64,000 nucleotides of DNA from Daphnia carinata (Eukaryota; Arthropoda; Branchiopoda; Diplostraca; Daphniidae): positions 4,086,517 to 4,150,516 of the forward strand of contig NC_081339.1 of the NCBI RefSeq assembly GCF_022539665.2, given 5' to 3'. This document shows positions 11,226-25,815 of the stretch, in pieces (within the stretch, counting starts at the first letter, position 1; each line of letters opens with the position of its first letter). The notes beneath the pieces are model-generated. The model was not told where the DNA came from and ran no database searches. It worked only from the letters and a program-made list of their open reading frames with translations. A program made the translations under genes and the position numbers.

Positions 11226-14200
11226 TCAGATTACAGAAGTAAAATTTTCTTCCAGGCGAGTCAAATCACTTCCTATACCACCAATTAAAGTGTTATACTT
11301 TAGGTGTAGCTTCTGTAACTCAATCTGCCGTATGTTACTGCTGATTGTAGCAACGATGAGATCAATAACTGTGGAACCAAGCTCGTTCGATTTGTCTTCC
11401 AGAAATTCGTTCACCTTATTTTTTGCAAAGGCAACAAGTTTTAGAAACATAACATGCTTTAAGTGACTATTAGCTAAAGAACGAACCTTGTCAAGTTCTT
11501 GAAGTGAGGAGGAATGCCGCGTGACAGCCACAAGAAGATCTCGCAACCGGGGAGCATTTCGGAAACTACGAGAAATGTTTACTCAAACTAACAATAAAGT
11601 AGAATTTCACACAGCCGTTAACTCACTGTTTGTTGAGGAACGCCCAATTCAGCATTACGAACTTCATAGCTAACGCTCGCGCAGAAGGATTCTTCGCAAA
11701 ACTGTTGAGGATGACTGACGTTTCAATTGGTTCCTGCAAAATCTTTGGAAGAAAAACCCGGGAAAGCAATTGCTTGATGCGATTTGTATCCGTAGTGCAA
11801 GCCATTGCTTTTAGAATTTTTTTTTTCTCCAACAATGTGGTAGAAGCACAACGACTTCTGTTCCAGGCATAAGACCATTCCATAGGACCTCCGTTACGTA
11901 ATGCTGTGCACCAAATATCTTCGAAGTGTTTCTTCATTAAGCTGTTTCGATGGTAATAATCATTACACCAAAAATTGCGGATTCCAGTTTAGTACAGAAT
12001 AATTAAGATGCAACGTACTTGGATTGCGTTGTCGTCACATTGCCGTTAATGTAGTCACGGAAGAGATCAAGAATATGATCAACACATATTTTGTCCTCAC
12101 TATGGCAATGAACATCAAGCTGTCCGGAATTATAATTGTTTCTGGACTCGGTATTCTGTGTAGGTACAATGTAAGTCATCATAACCTTAACCATTACCTG
12201 TAGGATCATACAGCATTAGTTTAGTTACAGTTCAAATTAAATTAATAATTAATCAAATTAAAATACATCAAGTTTCTCATCATGGATTCCTTGGAGCGCC
12301 ATCATCTGCTGGATCCGACCAACATGGCCAACTGCCACACTCCGAACAAAGGTCTCCTCATCAGCTCGGCCTAGGTACTCGATCAACCTCATACTAACTT
12401 CGTACGGCAGCATTTTGATGTGGCATAAAGTGAAAACATCGTCAATAAGTTGAGCTCGATTCAACGGTGGAATAACCGTATGGTTGCGCATCAGCTGCTC
12501 TGATAATAGCTCCCATCCCAGCCGATCATAATTAACACGGTAGTAACCGCTGTATTGAAGATTGACTAAGATCCAGACATTGGTATCGTCAGGACCTTCA
12601 ATAGCTACGGAAGGAACTTTTGGAGTGAGCCACGCAACTGGTATTCTATCTTCCAGAGAGAATTTCGGATCAGCGCCACTGGTCATTGAGATGGGGACCC
12701 ACCAAGCAACCGTTTCCGTAAAGTTATCCGTCAAAGGGTTGCTCGAATCAATAAAGGGCGTCTTATAAATGGAAAATACGATGAATTTTCTAGGACATAG
12801 GATGTAACTAAATACGCCTCTACCTGTGTAAGCTGGATGGTGCCGTTCGGGTTGCGATCAACTTGAATCAAAGGATAACCTGACTGTTCAGTCCATGTCT
12901 TCATAATTCGGCCAATATGTTTGCGGGTAGAAAGAGTGCATGCACGGCGGGACTCTTGGGTGAGAATAGCCCAAAAGTCTGTACTGCTAGCGGCTTTAAA
13001 TCGGCTGAGTAAGTAAATTAAATCGCTTCAGCAAAATTGAAAGCGACCATTTCATAATCAAATAATCTTACAACTGACTAAAGTAGCGGTGAAGAGCACT
13101 CTTGAATGCTTCGTCCCCAACAAATGCTCTAACCATCCTAAAAATCACGGAAGCTACAAAACCCAAGATGGAAAAAAATTACATAAGGTAAACAAGCGTT
13201 AATTAATTAACCTTTGGCGTAAGCGAATCCATCAAATTTATGTTCGATGGTTGGCAGGAGTTCAACTGGGTAGTTCAGAGGTATGGATATGTTCAGGGTA
13301 TCGTGAAACAGCGCTTGTTGGAAGAACAAGACCGTAATGACATCCACTCCCAATTCAGGGGCAATCTAATCAACATTTTAAATTATTAAAAACCAATGAG
13401 CAATAACTAGATTGATGAAGAAAAAAACCTCATTGAGAACAATATTCTCAAATAGCGTGGCAAGCCCTTCGTTGAACCAGATATCTGACCTAAAACTCGA
13501 CTAATTATTAGTTTAATCCAGCACAGAACATATTAGAAAATGAATTTACCACCAACGAGATGTTACTAGGTTACCAAACCACTGATGAGCAATCTCATGA
13601 ACAATAGTGATTGCAAAAATGGCCTTTTCCATTGGATCACTTGCGTCACTTTCCTGAAGGAGAGTAGATTCGCTAACGTTGGTTGAAAAGAAAATTCATC
13701 AATAAATACTAAATTTTACAAATAAAGAATTCATCATTTACCTTTGTACAATTACGCCCCAGTTTTCCATAGCACGAGCCAAATCGTATCCTGGGAGAGA
13801 CACCATATCTAGCTTTGGAAGTGTATATGGAATCCCGAAATAATTTTCAAGCGTCTCCATAATCGTAGGCACCAAACGGTAGGCCAAATCGAGTTGGCTA
13901 AATTTCGGTTTCTCAGTCCATAGTCTGATGGTAATATTCCGCCCATCGGTCGACAGGTAGCTGGTCTCCAAGTACTCGAGTTCGGAAATGACGCAAGCCA
14001 GCAAATAGGTAGACATAATTGGTGTCCTTTCAAACGTAGTCCAATCCCAGTCATCAACAGTCTTCCTAGACGTAAAATAATTATCGTTAACATTCTGGCA
14101 GTTTTGCTTCCGTATTTCTTTAACTTACAAAGATGTCGACGAATTTAAAGGCATATTTGAGATGGCTCTAAGTTTAGAATCATGACCGAGTGTGAGCTCG

Positions 14201-15188
14201 ATGGTAGCTTTGAATGCGGGCTCGTCGAAACAAGGGAATACCTTACGAGCTAATGACACATGAGAAAACTAAAGATTATGTTTACCACAAAAGAAGGCAC
14301 ACACCAAAAATGTATAAGAATAACGATAGATTTGAATACATGAAAAACAAAAAGAAAAACACAAAGCCAATATGTAGGGCAGTGGAATAGCAAGCTATTC
14401 ATAGGACTTCCTATACATAATCACTATGTTAGTAAATGAGATCACCATGGGTAGCTTCCAGCTGTGTTGATCCAATCCATCTGATGAGTAAATAATGATA
14501 CCCCAACAATTCAACATGTAAAAGAAAGGCCGTTCAATTTCCTGTGTAATTTTCGAGGCTCTTGTTTTCTCAAATTAAAGTACCTTTGGCGGCAGCAATT
14601 ATCTTCTTGTTTTTTCTGGACACGGAAGAATCCAATGTTGTCACCGTCATTTATCTCTCCCAGGTAAAGAATGCCTATACGATAGAATGCACCGACAATC
14701 AATTCTTCTTTCAGTATAATTATCATCTGCTCAGTATCTTCGTCCAGGTGAACAGATTGGGCAATGTCTTTGTCGTCTCGATTCTTTGGCTTGTCATCGC
14801 TCAACGAATCCAGCGCATCAAGTACGCCGGAGAAGCACATCCTTTCCACGAGCAGTCGAGATCCTTCGTTGTCGGTCACTTCCTCATCGGCATAAACAAC
14901 CGACTCCACTGGAAGCACTTGTCCGTGGAGAACTATCGCATTGGTAGGTGAGTTGACAGTCACGTTGATCCAAACATGGCCACACAGCCGAGGATTTTCT
15001 TCAATAACGGGCAAAAGAGTCAGCTGGTAATGAATCGGAGATATGGCGTCAGGAAGTCGGAAAGGATTTCGGTTTTCCCCGTCACCGTGAGCCGCTTTTG
15101 TAACGACTAGTTCCACAAAATAAAAAGCAATTAGTAGAACTTTCCATGTTGAAGGCGACCAACCACAGCTCATTTTCAAACACAGCAT
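11226..15188 (-). CDS. M1 zinc aminopeptidase (APN-like) 1, with RAMEN motif
   Basis: This is an N-terminal exopeptidase of about 950 residues in some 13 exons; exon 1 is 15188-14584, the next are 14480-14446, 14249-14129, 14065-13742 and 13672-13550. The start may be 15188 or the in-frame ATG at 15173; both precede a hydrophobic signal ([14 protein letters not shown]). Domain order is normal: N-domain ([34 protein letters not shown]), catalytic domain with [10 protein letters not shown] (13599-13585) and NEGLATLFE giving HEXXH-X18-[15 protein letters not shown], then the ERAP-type C-domain ([18 protein letters not shown]). The exopeptidase motif GAMEN reads RAMEN at 13776-13762. No C-terminal hydrophobic tail or GPI signal is present, so it is probably secreted, perhaps digestive. 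It is a tandem partner of the next gene. Confidence 0.92.
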
Positions 15189-17624
15189 GTTGTTACCACA
15201 AACACAAAGTTTAGTGCACGTAATACAATTGAATATGTTTGGAACAGTTTAACACTTGTTAAGGGCAGCTAAAAATACAGAATAAATGTACTATGCTTGT
15301 GATCAGCATCCACGCCGTGCACGGACTGACGGTTACCATTTTCTCCCTTCAGATGAGGAGCTGGCAGACAGACAAGAATACCTGAGGGGCCTCCTCTCAA
15401 TTTACGTTGGCAACCGCATTGTACGGAGTTGTGTGATGGCCTCCTGCTTGAACTAATTGTATCACGCTTGTTATCGAGAGCAGGATATTTACGTATATAC
15501 ACAATATAGCTACCAAAAGGAAAGATAAAAACGACACTAACTGACAGTAGCAGACGAATCACTGCCAGCATGTGGGTTACAATGTTCACATGTGGCTTCT
15601 CGATCTCGTTGGAATATGGTGGACTATTGCTTGAAGCAAAGAGAAATCAATCGCATTCTGAGCTCACCTGTTCACAACGTGACTACTTTCCTGCCTTAAC
15701 TCTCACCTCTGACACCTTTGCCATCAATCTCGTCACTGAACTATGTACTGTGCCTTCACGTCTTACGAAAAGGTCGACTGCTTCAAGTGTAAATTGCGTA
15801 ACGCGAGGTTGCAAATATTCCTACAATTCTCCTGAATAAAATACGGAAAATTAAAAAACAATGTCACTGCAGTACATTATATAACTAATTTGAATTATAC
15901 TTTTGTTATTGAAAATAAATGGGCGAGAAAGGATGACTTGCATTGAGTTCATTCGTAGTGATAACAATCAGGTTTGGCGGCTTTCAATACTGTTTGGTAA
16001 ATTGGCTGACTAACTTTCTCTGTCCTGTTACTTTACATTGTGCTCAATTCTGAAGTCATGTTTATGTTTGACGGAACTTTAAGCAGGAAGCTTTGGTAAG
16101 TAGGAAAAGAACAAAGCATTAAATGGAAGACGAGGCCAAAAAGGAGCGACGAGTCTCTTTTTATGGTACATCCAAACTTTAGCAGAAGAGGTCGCATGCA
16201 TAATGTTATCTGTCAAAGGAATTTTACTGTAGTCGTGGACTTTGAATGAACTGCATGGTCTGGCACAAACAATAAGAAAAGTCTATACAGCAACGATAGA
16301 AATACTTGTTTTCCTTTTCCATGTATTTAATACGATGGGAATGTTGTACGGTACATCGAAATGGTGTCGGGCGAGCAGCCAACTCAGTTTTCTACAGTGA
16401 GAGCATTGTAATGACCAAAGGCTGGATTGGGAATATAGGTTAGATATTTGAATGTGGTTTCCCACAATTTTCAGCATCTCACATTCTGTCATTCGATAGA
16501 TATGGATAAAATGAGATCAGTCTTTTTAATTTTGTCAGTCGGCCATCAATACAAACAATGGACAGAGCACTTTAGGGCATTGTAACTAGAACGCCAAAAA
16601 CCGATAGTGTGTCCAATATTCACTTGGCCGTTCGTCCTTTAAGGAAAGCAGACGTCACGTTAACGTCTCTTATGTTAAAACTAATATTGAAAATCGAATA
16701 CTTTGATGACAAAAGCGTTCTTATTCGTTAGAATAGGTGATGGTACTAACGGTATCTGTACCTTTTCGTGTTATCTGTATCACCGCAGTCACGTTTTCTG
16801 TAGAATCCATTCCTCCATGCAACGATGATGACTTGGAAATTTTTTATGTAAAGAAAACGGAAATTTGATTTTTTGACATGCAAGATAATCATCAGTAGAT
16901 CTGAATGCAAATAAACTTCATGGTTTAAACTTATTATGTTTAATAAACGACTGTGAACGTTAGAAGTCCCCCAGCCACACTAAAAAAAAACCTGCCCAGC
17001 ATCTTTTTGGGACGCGACTTTGTTTGACTCTGTTGGACGATTAGCTGCACTGCGATGACAAGAATTTTAATAGTGTCACCAAAACATTTCATTCATTAGC
17101 GTATTACGCTTCAAAGAATCAAACGACAAGCACGTGATGTTGAGATAAGAAACAAACCTGCAGTGCGGTTTTAAACGAATCCAGTTTGAACGCCGAAAGC
17201 TCATCGTACCGCGACCGAAAGAGGCAGCAAACGCCATCTATGTATATGCATCGTTTAGTAAAACAACCTACCGTGAGTTGTGTTAAGACAAATATTTCAT
17301 ATTTCCAATAGCAATGTATGATCTTCCGACATTCACCCCGTAAAAATCGCGGTGTATTTCTTAATGCGGTTTTTGGAGGTTTACTTACGTACCTTAAAAT
17401 GAGCTGGTAATAGATATTCACCTTCGATTAAACTTACACAGTGCATACACCGATTAGCGAGGAACAATACATTATGTGGTTTCCACAACACTGGGTTACC
17501 TTATAATCTGTACAAAATTACGCATTTAGTTACAAGGCCACTGCGCTCCGGATACAATATTACGAAGAAATTGGCATATATCTGTTGTTTAAACACAGAT
17601 TTAGTTTCTTTCGTTTCTTAATTT
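15189..17624. other. Intergenic between the two aminopeptidases
   Basis: About 2.4 kb without a supported exon. It should hold the promoter of aminopeptidase 1. Open frames at 15570-15839 (plus), 15269-15589 (minus) and 17119-17421 (minus) have no recognisable domain, and I see no aminopeptidase remnant that would indicate a third copy. Confidence 0.45.
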
Positions 17625-20600
17625 TCAGTATTCAACAATTGCTCGTGGGTCATCCGTGGCGAGTTCCAGCCATTCCATATTGTTGTTTATCGCAGCCATA
17701 ATACGACTGACACCTCCTGATGTCAGCTCCTTTGAATGATTTACAACAAAAGCTTTCACCTGTGCATAAAATCAGATCCACGTCAGGTTGAATACTAATA
17801 GAAAAAACAGTAAATAATTAAACCTTCTCCAGCTCCTCGATCGAATACGAATGCTTGGCCATAGCAGTCAGCAATTCAGACATCACGTATGGATTTTTGA
17901 AACTAGATTAAGATAATAATTGGGCACAATTGGACCCATCACATTCTGCTTCGAGTTGATAAAAAAAATTGAGTACAAAATAAAACAAAGCTTACTATTT
18001 GTCGAGGAAATCCCAATTGGATAAAATGAATGTGACAGCAACTTGACGGACGGACGGATTTTTAACCAATCGCTGCATTATCATCAACGTCTCTTTGGGT
18101 CCTTGTTTAATGTTTGGATGTAAAACTCTTGTTAACAATTGTTTGGCGTGGATTGAATCAGTTGTACAGCACATCGCTTTGAGCATCTTCCTCGTTTCAG
18201 GTAACATTTGATCACCGTACGAAGTGGTGGTGTTCCACGCAAAGTTCCATTCCGGCTGGCTTCCGTGGCGGACGGCTGCACACCACACAGAATCAGTGTT
18301 GGCGGATCTACGATTAAACTATTACTTTAATGAAAACAAGGATTAATATTTTGAAGCTCACCTGTCATCGCGTGGTTGGATAGTTCCATCAATGAAATCA
18401 CGGAAAAGTAGGAGCGCTTTATTCACGCACTGGTGATCTCCGGAATCGCAATCGCCACGGCCTGGATCACCTGCCGACATTTTTGCCATTCGTGATTTTC
18501 GCTCTCGTGTGATAAACGATGACATATTCTTAATCATTTTCTACAAAATAAACACTTTAAAACTATTTTAATTTATGATTTTTTCTTTGGTTATACCTTT
18601 TTGTCGGGATTTTGTATGCTGTTCGCAGCTATACCTTCCAAAAATTGAATATGACTTTGGGCCATTCTCCGGATTAGCACGTCGTCGTTCGTATGCGATA
18701 GATAACGAATTAATTCAAGTGCTACGTCGTACGAAATAATTTTGGCGTGTCCCATCACGAAAGCATCGTCGACGAGTTGTGATCGTGTGACAAACGGAAT
18801 GACCGTGTGGTTGCGCATCAATTGTTCAGCGAGAAGGTCCCAATTACGGCGATCGTAGTTGACACGATAGTAGTTGCCAACTTGCGGGTTCACCAACACC
18901 CAAGTGTTGTTGCCTATCGTGCCTTGCAACTCCATCGAAGGCTTCCTAGGTGATAACCAGGCAACGGGAAGTCTATCCTTTGGTGAAAACTTTAAATCTT
19001 CTCCGTTGGTCATTGAAATGGGGACCCACCACGACACTGAAACGGCCATTGTGGCGTTTTCCTTTGGGGGCGAATCCGAGTTTTTGAATGGCCTCTATGA
19101 AAAGAAAAGGTGCGGATTGTGTGTAGTTCTTTATAACGTTTTGATTGATTTCTGTTACCTGGCTGATGTGCATGATTCCGTTTTTGCTGCGGTGAACGTG
19201 AATGAGAGGATAGCCCGGCTGTTGTGTCCATGTTTTCATTATTCGGGCAACGTTCATCCGCCCAGAAATGGTATGCGTTCGACGGGCTTCTTGATTGATG
19301 AGGTTCCACAGATCTGTGCTATTTGCACTTGCATATTGGCTATTCAAATCCAAAATTAAAATAATCCTAAAATTATTATACAACAAAAAAAAATAAGTAA
19401 AACTTGCTATTTGTTAAGATATCTGCGGATGGCAGACTGGAACGCCTCTTCGCCAACAAAGCTCCTAGCCATACGAAAAATCGCAGCACCTATCCAGATA
19501 AGATTTATCTTCGTTAAATTCAACAGATCGGTTACGTAGATTTTTTTTGCTACGTACCTTTCGCATAAGCGATGACGTCGAATTTCTCATCGACACTAGG
19601 ATAACGGCTAGCCGGAGCACTCAAAGCGAATTGAGTGCTTAACAAGTCACTCCTCATGACCTCTTGGAGGAAAACGAGCATCACTGTTTCGTATTCCAAA
19701 TCGGACGCAACCTGGAAACGGCAGAGGTGTATAATACCAAAGTTGGAAGCCATTATCAGCAGGCAACGTATACCTGTTCCAGAATAGCTGATTCGAACAG
19801 GGTCGTGAGTCCTTCGTTCGTCCAAATATCATCCCATGACGTGGAGCTAACGAGGTTGCCGAACCACTGATGAGCTAATTCATGAACGATGGTAGCACCA
19901 ACTATAGACTTGTCTATATCATCGGTCGTCTCGTCGACCAGTAGATTCATTTCGCTATGAATTATGAGTCCCCAATTTTCCATTGCTTTGCCTTCTTCGT
20001 ATCCAGGTAAGGCAACCACGTCCAGTTTGGGTAACGAATATGGGACACCCAGGTAATTCTCTAATTTATTCAACGCCTTGGGTATCAAGTTGAGGGCAAA
20101 ATCCAAATGGCCGAGACGGTGCTGATGCGTCCACAGTCGCACGGCGACGTCCTTTCCACTAATTGAATGATAAGTTGTTTCCACATGGTTGAATTCGGTT
20201 AACACGCACGCAAGCAGGTAGGTGGACATTACGGGAGTCGTGTCAAATGTATCCCAAACCCAATTGTCAACGGTAGACCTGTCACATCGAGGCAAGCAGA
20301 TGGAGCGTTAAGAATAAAACGTTAATGCATTATGTAGATGATTTTGCTGTTTTTCACGTACATGCGTGTAGAAGATTTCAGCGGCATATTGTTGATGGCT
20401 TTTAGAGTAAAATGATGTCCAACCATTAGCTGAAAAGTGGCTTTCTGTGCCGGCTCGTCTATGCAAGGGAATAACCTGCGAGCTATTAATTAAACACTCG
20501 TTAAACACAAGTTTTCATCAACAACATTTTCCTCGAATAACATTGTTATTTTTTAAAACAAAGTACCGTGAATGGCTTCTAATTGTGTGGCCGCAATCGT

Positions 20601-21217
20601 CCTGTTAATTTTCAATAAGGTTTGTATCGTTTTTAGGTAATATTTGATTATTTAAATTACCTCTTGCAGCAATCGGATTTATTGCCAACTTCGTAGGTAG
20701 CGCGGAAGAATCCTTTATTAGCCTCATAGATGTTGCCGGTATACAACAATCCAATGCGATAATAGGCTCCCTTTTTCAACACTTCTCTTAAGAGAATGCT
20801 ACTCAACTGCTTCTGGCCGTCCGCGTGATGATCGAGAGCAATGTTGCTGTCGTCTGCGTTCGTATCGTGATAAACAGCGGTAGCGAAGCAGAAATTCTCC
20901 ACCATTAATCCATCTTCGGATTTAAATTGATTTCCTCTTTCACTCGCGTCCGATGACACCGGCAACACAATCGCTTTGATGATGGTCAGGTCCGACGCGT
21001 GAAGAACAATCAAATTCGTTTCAGCACGAGCTTTCACATCGATCCAAACGTGACCGCACAAACGAGGATTGTCTTCCAGGACGGGTAACAATGTTAATCG
21101 GTAATGAATCGGAGTAACAATCACCGGTAGTGGTTCTAGATTCTCGTTAGCCATCACCTGGAACACGGTCGTCAACGACCACCAACAGGTAAAAACAATT
21201 AGATTTTTGATAGCCAT
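17625..21217 (-). CDS. M1 zinc aminopeptidase (APN-like) 2, with KAMEN motif
   Basis: A second complete M1 aminopeptidase, paralogous to the one 2.4 kb downstream and on the same strand. The chosen start (21217) gives a signal peptide MAIKNLIVFTCWWSLTTVFQ; an upstream in-frame ATG (21268) would hide it. Exon 1 (21217-20661) has PIHYRLTLLPVLEDNPRLCG and ends …DCCKR, as in gene 1. Later exons give [35 protein letters not shown] (19884-19870) with NEGLTTLFE (HEXXH-X18-E), AYAKG, and the C-domain with [20 protein letters not shown]. The exopeptidase motif reads KAMEN (19989-19975). The last exon ends EWLELATDDPRAIVEY with no membrane or GPI tail. The shared intron positions and matching motifs indicate tandem duplication followed by divergence. 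Confidence 0.92.
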
Positions 21218-21417
21218 TTTTCTCTGAAAAGACGAAGTATTTCGAAAACTAAGACAATTCAAGCACAATGCTGGAACTATGGTCGTGCTTCGAGATGCGT
21301 CGACATGCTAGCGAGGCGCGAGAGCGACTGAGTCCCGAACGGAGCTCGCTTAAGAGTGTCGTAATTTTTTCCCGAAACGGAGAAACAAGAGAGCCATAGA
21401 GAGACCGTTTGCACCGT

Positions 21418-21425
21418 CCTTTATA
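21418..21425 (-). promoter_or_regulatory. Candidate TATA box of aminopeptidase 2
   Basis: On the minus strand the sequence reads GTATAAAGGACGG, about 200 bases upstream of the chosen start codon. A start site about 30 bases downstream would leave a leader of roughly 170 bases. No other strong TATA-like site lies closer. Assignment is by sequence and spacing only. Confidence 0.5.
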
Positions 21426-24400
21426 CGTACACAACCGAGCCGCTAACATAAAAGAAAGTATAGCCTACATTCTTGTTATGTCTACATTCTTGTTATGTAT
21501 GGGACCAATATCAATAAATGTAAGTCAAACTTCGTGAAGTTTAATTTGCTTTCTCCTTCTTTATTTTAAACTTACCAAAGTTTTGCAAGTCGTGAATTTC
21601 TCCTACGGCTCATTCTATTTCTCGTATGGGTGGTGTGCTACTCTGTCGTGCAACGTGGTAACATTTCCGTTCGAGGATGTTTCGTCGTTGCGCTCCAGCG
21701 CTCGCCGATGGGATCCTCGTCCTTCTGTTCCGGTCTGATCTTCCTCTTCTTTCATTTTTCTATCATCAGGCGCCGCCCGTGTCACACCTGGATGATTTCA
21801 GTAAACAAGAGCCTTCGTTCAGTCATCGCTAAATCGGTACTTTTGACAGCAAATTAGCGGAGACAATGGACAGGAAAACAGGACGAAAAACTTAACGAGG
21901 ATGAAAGTAGAAGGCCAAAGAAGATAAACAGCGTGCAAGAATGTCGTAAACAATCCTTGGAATCCCCGTAGGATGATTACCCTTCAACTCGCGCAAACTC
22001 TTTTAGGAAGCCACAGCATAGTCCAGATGTTTGGCGTGAAACGACGACAGGTGCTGCCCCATCTAAAAGAAATGCCATTAAAAAAAGACGTTTAATATCT
22101 GTATTATCTGATGACTCCTCTTTTAATTGCTTGAATCTATACATTTCGATAAACATTTCAGTTCGTTTCTTCACTTTGCACAAATTTATCGTCCGAGACG
22201 AGGCGGAAAACGAGCATCGAATTCAAAGACGCATTGATTCGTGACATTACTCCCGTTAAAAGAGGAAAACTCTTTCCTTTGCATTTTGCTATTCGATAAT
22301 GAAGTTTGCACAGTCATGGTTGAGGGAAACAATTTTTGCTAATCAGCTGGATGCTACATCCTCTTTGCGACCTTATGACCCCCTAACCCTACGATGTAAA
22401 CTTGCTATTAGCTCATCACATGTCACCTGTTGTTTACTGTGAGAAGGTGGGTACAATTCAAAGCTTACATGTAACAAATCAGAAAAAAAAATTATGAAAG
22501 GATCAAGGCAGCAATGGAAGTGCCAATATTTATCATGAATGCACTACAGTAGATAACCATAAAGAGAGAAAGCTTCGCTAACGAATGTTTACGCCGATAG
22601 TCGTAAAAATTGGAACGATTGAACTGTTTCGAATTCGTTTCTATCTTTGAAAAATAAAATATCCAATTAAGTTCACGTGATTTTTTTTATCGTTGGGAAC
22701 GGTGTCAAACAGCAAATGTGAAATAGGCTACAGAAAAAAAACTTTCTTGACATCAGATGTTCACTAAAGGGTGTCCAAAAAGCTATTACGTAAATCCCCA
22801 TAAATGTGGGCCGTTCCCATTTTCGTTTTTTCTCTCAACCGACCGAATTTTTTGGGGGCTTTTCTTTAAGAACTTCACGCTTCAGTTAAAAGATGTACGT
22901 TTTGTCCAACTAGATCTCACTTAAGATAGGGATGTAACAAACAAAGGAGGCGTATCGCTGTGTGACTAGTGTTTTTTAGAATGTCAGTTTAGAAAACACA
23001 ATTCTAGACAAATGGACGTTACCTTTGGGTTAACGTAAACGAAGAGCAAACTGAACACGAGAAGAGAACTTATTTTTCTTTAGGTCTCTGACCTAAACAG
23101 CTATTTCATGCTGGACTTGTGAGCTTCAAAACTGTGTTGGACTACTATGCAGCCGCTTTTCTTTTGTGTCGCTTTTCAATAGGTCCTGCAGGAAGCCTCG
23201 GGTAGGGTAAGCATATTTTCTAACAAACAAAACACAAACGAAAAATGGTTACCTTTTTTTTTTTTTTTTAGTTTTTCTTGCCGACTCTACCTCCAATTAG
23301 CTACACTTGAAAATGTGAGAAGGTAAGGCTGTTAGTGGATTTAATTCGAATCCGCCCAGATGTCTCCTTTGATTTGAGTACATCTCTTGCATGCATAATC
23401 TTCGGTCTAACAGCACCAACTCCTCCTTGATGAATCTTTCCTGGTTTACCAAAAGCAAACATTAGACATTTGAAAGTTAGTTCTGCATGGCTGACATGAC
23501 AATATTTCGTACGTGTACAGAGAAATGAATTCGCTTTTCTTGTTAATTATACAAAGAACTTAAATAACAATGCGTCATATTAATCGCTCATGATTCATCG
23601 CTGTGCGTGAATCAAATATTTGGCCCATTCGCGATTTACATTGAGCACTGACTGAATGACATGGAAATTTATATTTTCGATCTGCCGTCATTAAACCAAC
23701 CCAAAAATGGTACTGAAAGGGAACTCTTTAACGGAATGCCCAAACTCGGTAACGTCAGCCTGCGAGTTTGTGCGTGAATTTTCGTTTGGCACGCAAAAGA
23801 ACACATTTTTTCCCCCCTTATTTTCGAAATTGGAGACCCTTCTTGTTGTTATTGAAGGCCGGCATTAATATCTTAGACCCTTTTAAAAAAGAAGACTTTG
23901 TGAGATAGTGCAACATCATTTGTCCGAAAGAGAGAACAGGTAACCGTGTCAAAGAAAGAACAATCTCCCTTGTTTTTCTAGGGCAGTAGGATTATTATAG
24001 CTTATAATTTTTCAGGTAGAAACTGTGTTGCTGCACAGAAGACATTAGAGTGGTTCAACTTGAGACTGTAAAAACAGATTTTTTATGTTCCGGACTTACT
24101 CTAAATGTCTGGATGTTACACCGGCTACAGAAGATCCCGGCCGCATTAGCGCCATTTATGATGCATTTACCAATCAAATCGATCATGTTTAATGTTTATT
24201 TTGTGTTCCGCTTTCCTTGAGTGCCACCTACAGCTATGAAAATTGGGCTAATACAGGCCTTTCGTTAACTGAAGACGCTCTTGACATTACCTTAATTGTG
24301 TGGAGTGATCCAGGTTTCAAAAATCCCATTTGAATACGTCTGAAGATGTTATTTTGGGTGGCAATCCAATGTGCTTTTCCCTTATGGAGGATAAAATAAT

Positions 24401-25815
24401 CTAAGACCTCCATACTTGTAAAGAAAAAATCTCGGAGTCACGGGAACCCACAAGGTAAACTGCAAATATCATTGCAGAAATCAATAAAACGTCCAGTGTA
24501 CCCACACGTTTTGAGGTTAATACATTTTGACCATAAAAGTAGAGTTGTTTTCCGTTGACGCACGTTCGCAATGACGCAACAGTCGCCAACTTTGAGTATA
24601 GATACATCACACGATAAAAGCATTTTTTACCGACATTTTGGTAATAAAACTTACCAATCAAACAAGTGATGTTAATATTTCTTTATGGTGCAATCCGTCA
24701 CGCACTCGTCTAGTGCTCATCGTAAAAATAAAAAATGCCCCGTGTTGTTTAGCCTTTTGGTTTAGAATCTGATGCTGTTTTGCAAATGTTTAAAAATAAA
24801 AGGTTTTTTTCATTAAAAAAAAAATAATGGTTAGCTTGTGCCGTCTCGCACACTAGTGATTTTCGCGACAAGCATTGCCAACATGAAGCCTTATTTCAAC
24901 GCAAATTTTCACGAACGTTGGCTGGATAAACTATAACGGACGAACAGCAAAAGCTACTACGAATTTACTCTTTTCTTTCTGGCGTCCTTGCCAAAATGGA
25001 AGCAATAAAAATATTGAAAATTTCTTTAAGAAATTTCCATCATTGTTCTAAAAGTTCCGTTATCAAGTGTTCCTTCTTGTAAAGTCCTCAGACCGATTCG
25101 TCCATAGTAGAATGATTGTTCTACAACATGAATAAAACCAGAGACGTTTGCAATATCGAGAAATGTTAAATTTAAATCTCGGCATATGGACGTGGTTTTA
25201 AATCCCGTTATAGATCTGAAAACCTTGGGGCACCATGATCCTGTTTTTTTTTTTAAATAACAAAAAAATTGTATACCTATTATTATGCGGAAGAAAATGC
25301 TGCAGGGTTGTACGACAGTTAAAGACGAGGCAAATCATTCTTCTTTTCCATAGGGCAGAGTTGTCCGTTTTCACTTCGTGAATAAATCGATAATCACGCC
25401 ATTTTCTGTTCTGATTTTCATGGCTTTCTTCTGGAAATAAAATTGGTGATAAAGGTAAATGTCAGACACGCCGGAATACTATGCCCAAGAAATTCGTTCC
25501 ATTTCACGAGAATCACCAGGAAAGGAAACATCTTAAAACGTCTTGAATAAAACCTAGTCCATTTTCATGTTCCACGAAGGGCGACAATTCCGCCGGGCCC
25601 TAATCATATGCCATTCAGAAACTGTAAAGCCAGTAAGAACCCCCTATAAATTATTGTCTACGATAGGCAAACGTCACCTCCTTTTCTAAAAAAGAAAACA
25701 GACGTTCGAATATCGTCGAATAATTTTGAAAGTTTTTGGGTGGCAGTTTAAAAAAGGAAATGTCAGAATATCTGAGACCATTTGATTTTTAGTTTTTCTC
25801 TTACTCAGCACAATT
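21426..25815. other. Gene-poor stretch, 4.4 kb
   Basis: No exon with a recognisable domain lies here. The region is AT-rich with poly(A)/poly(T) runs (for example near 23258). Open frames such as 21630-21857 (plus), 21977-22183 (minus) and 24401-24661 (minus) have no splice partner that I can find. It separates the aminopeptidase pair from the divergent GDPGP1 block and could hold distal control elements or an unrecognised fast-evolving gene. Confidence 0.4.

Noticed and set aside
15189-17624. A possible third aminopeptidase copy between the two genes
   Set aside because: I found no zinc-site, GAMEN-like or C-domain remnant there on either strand.
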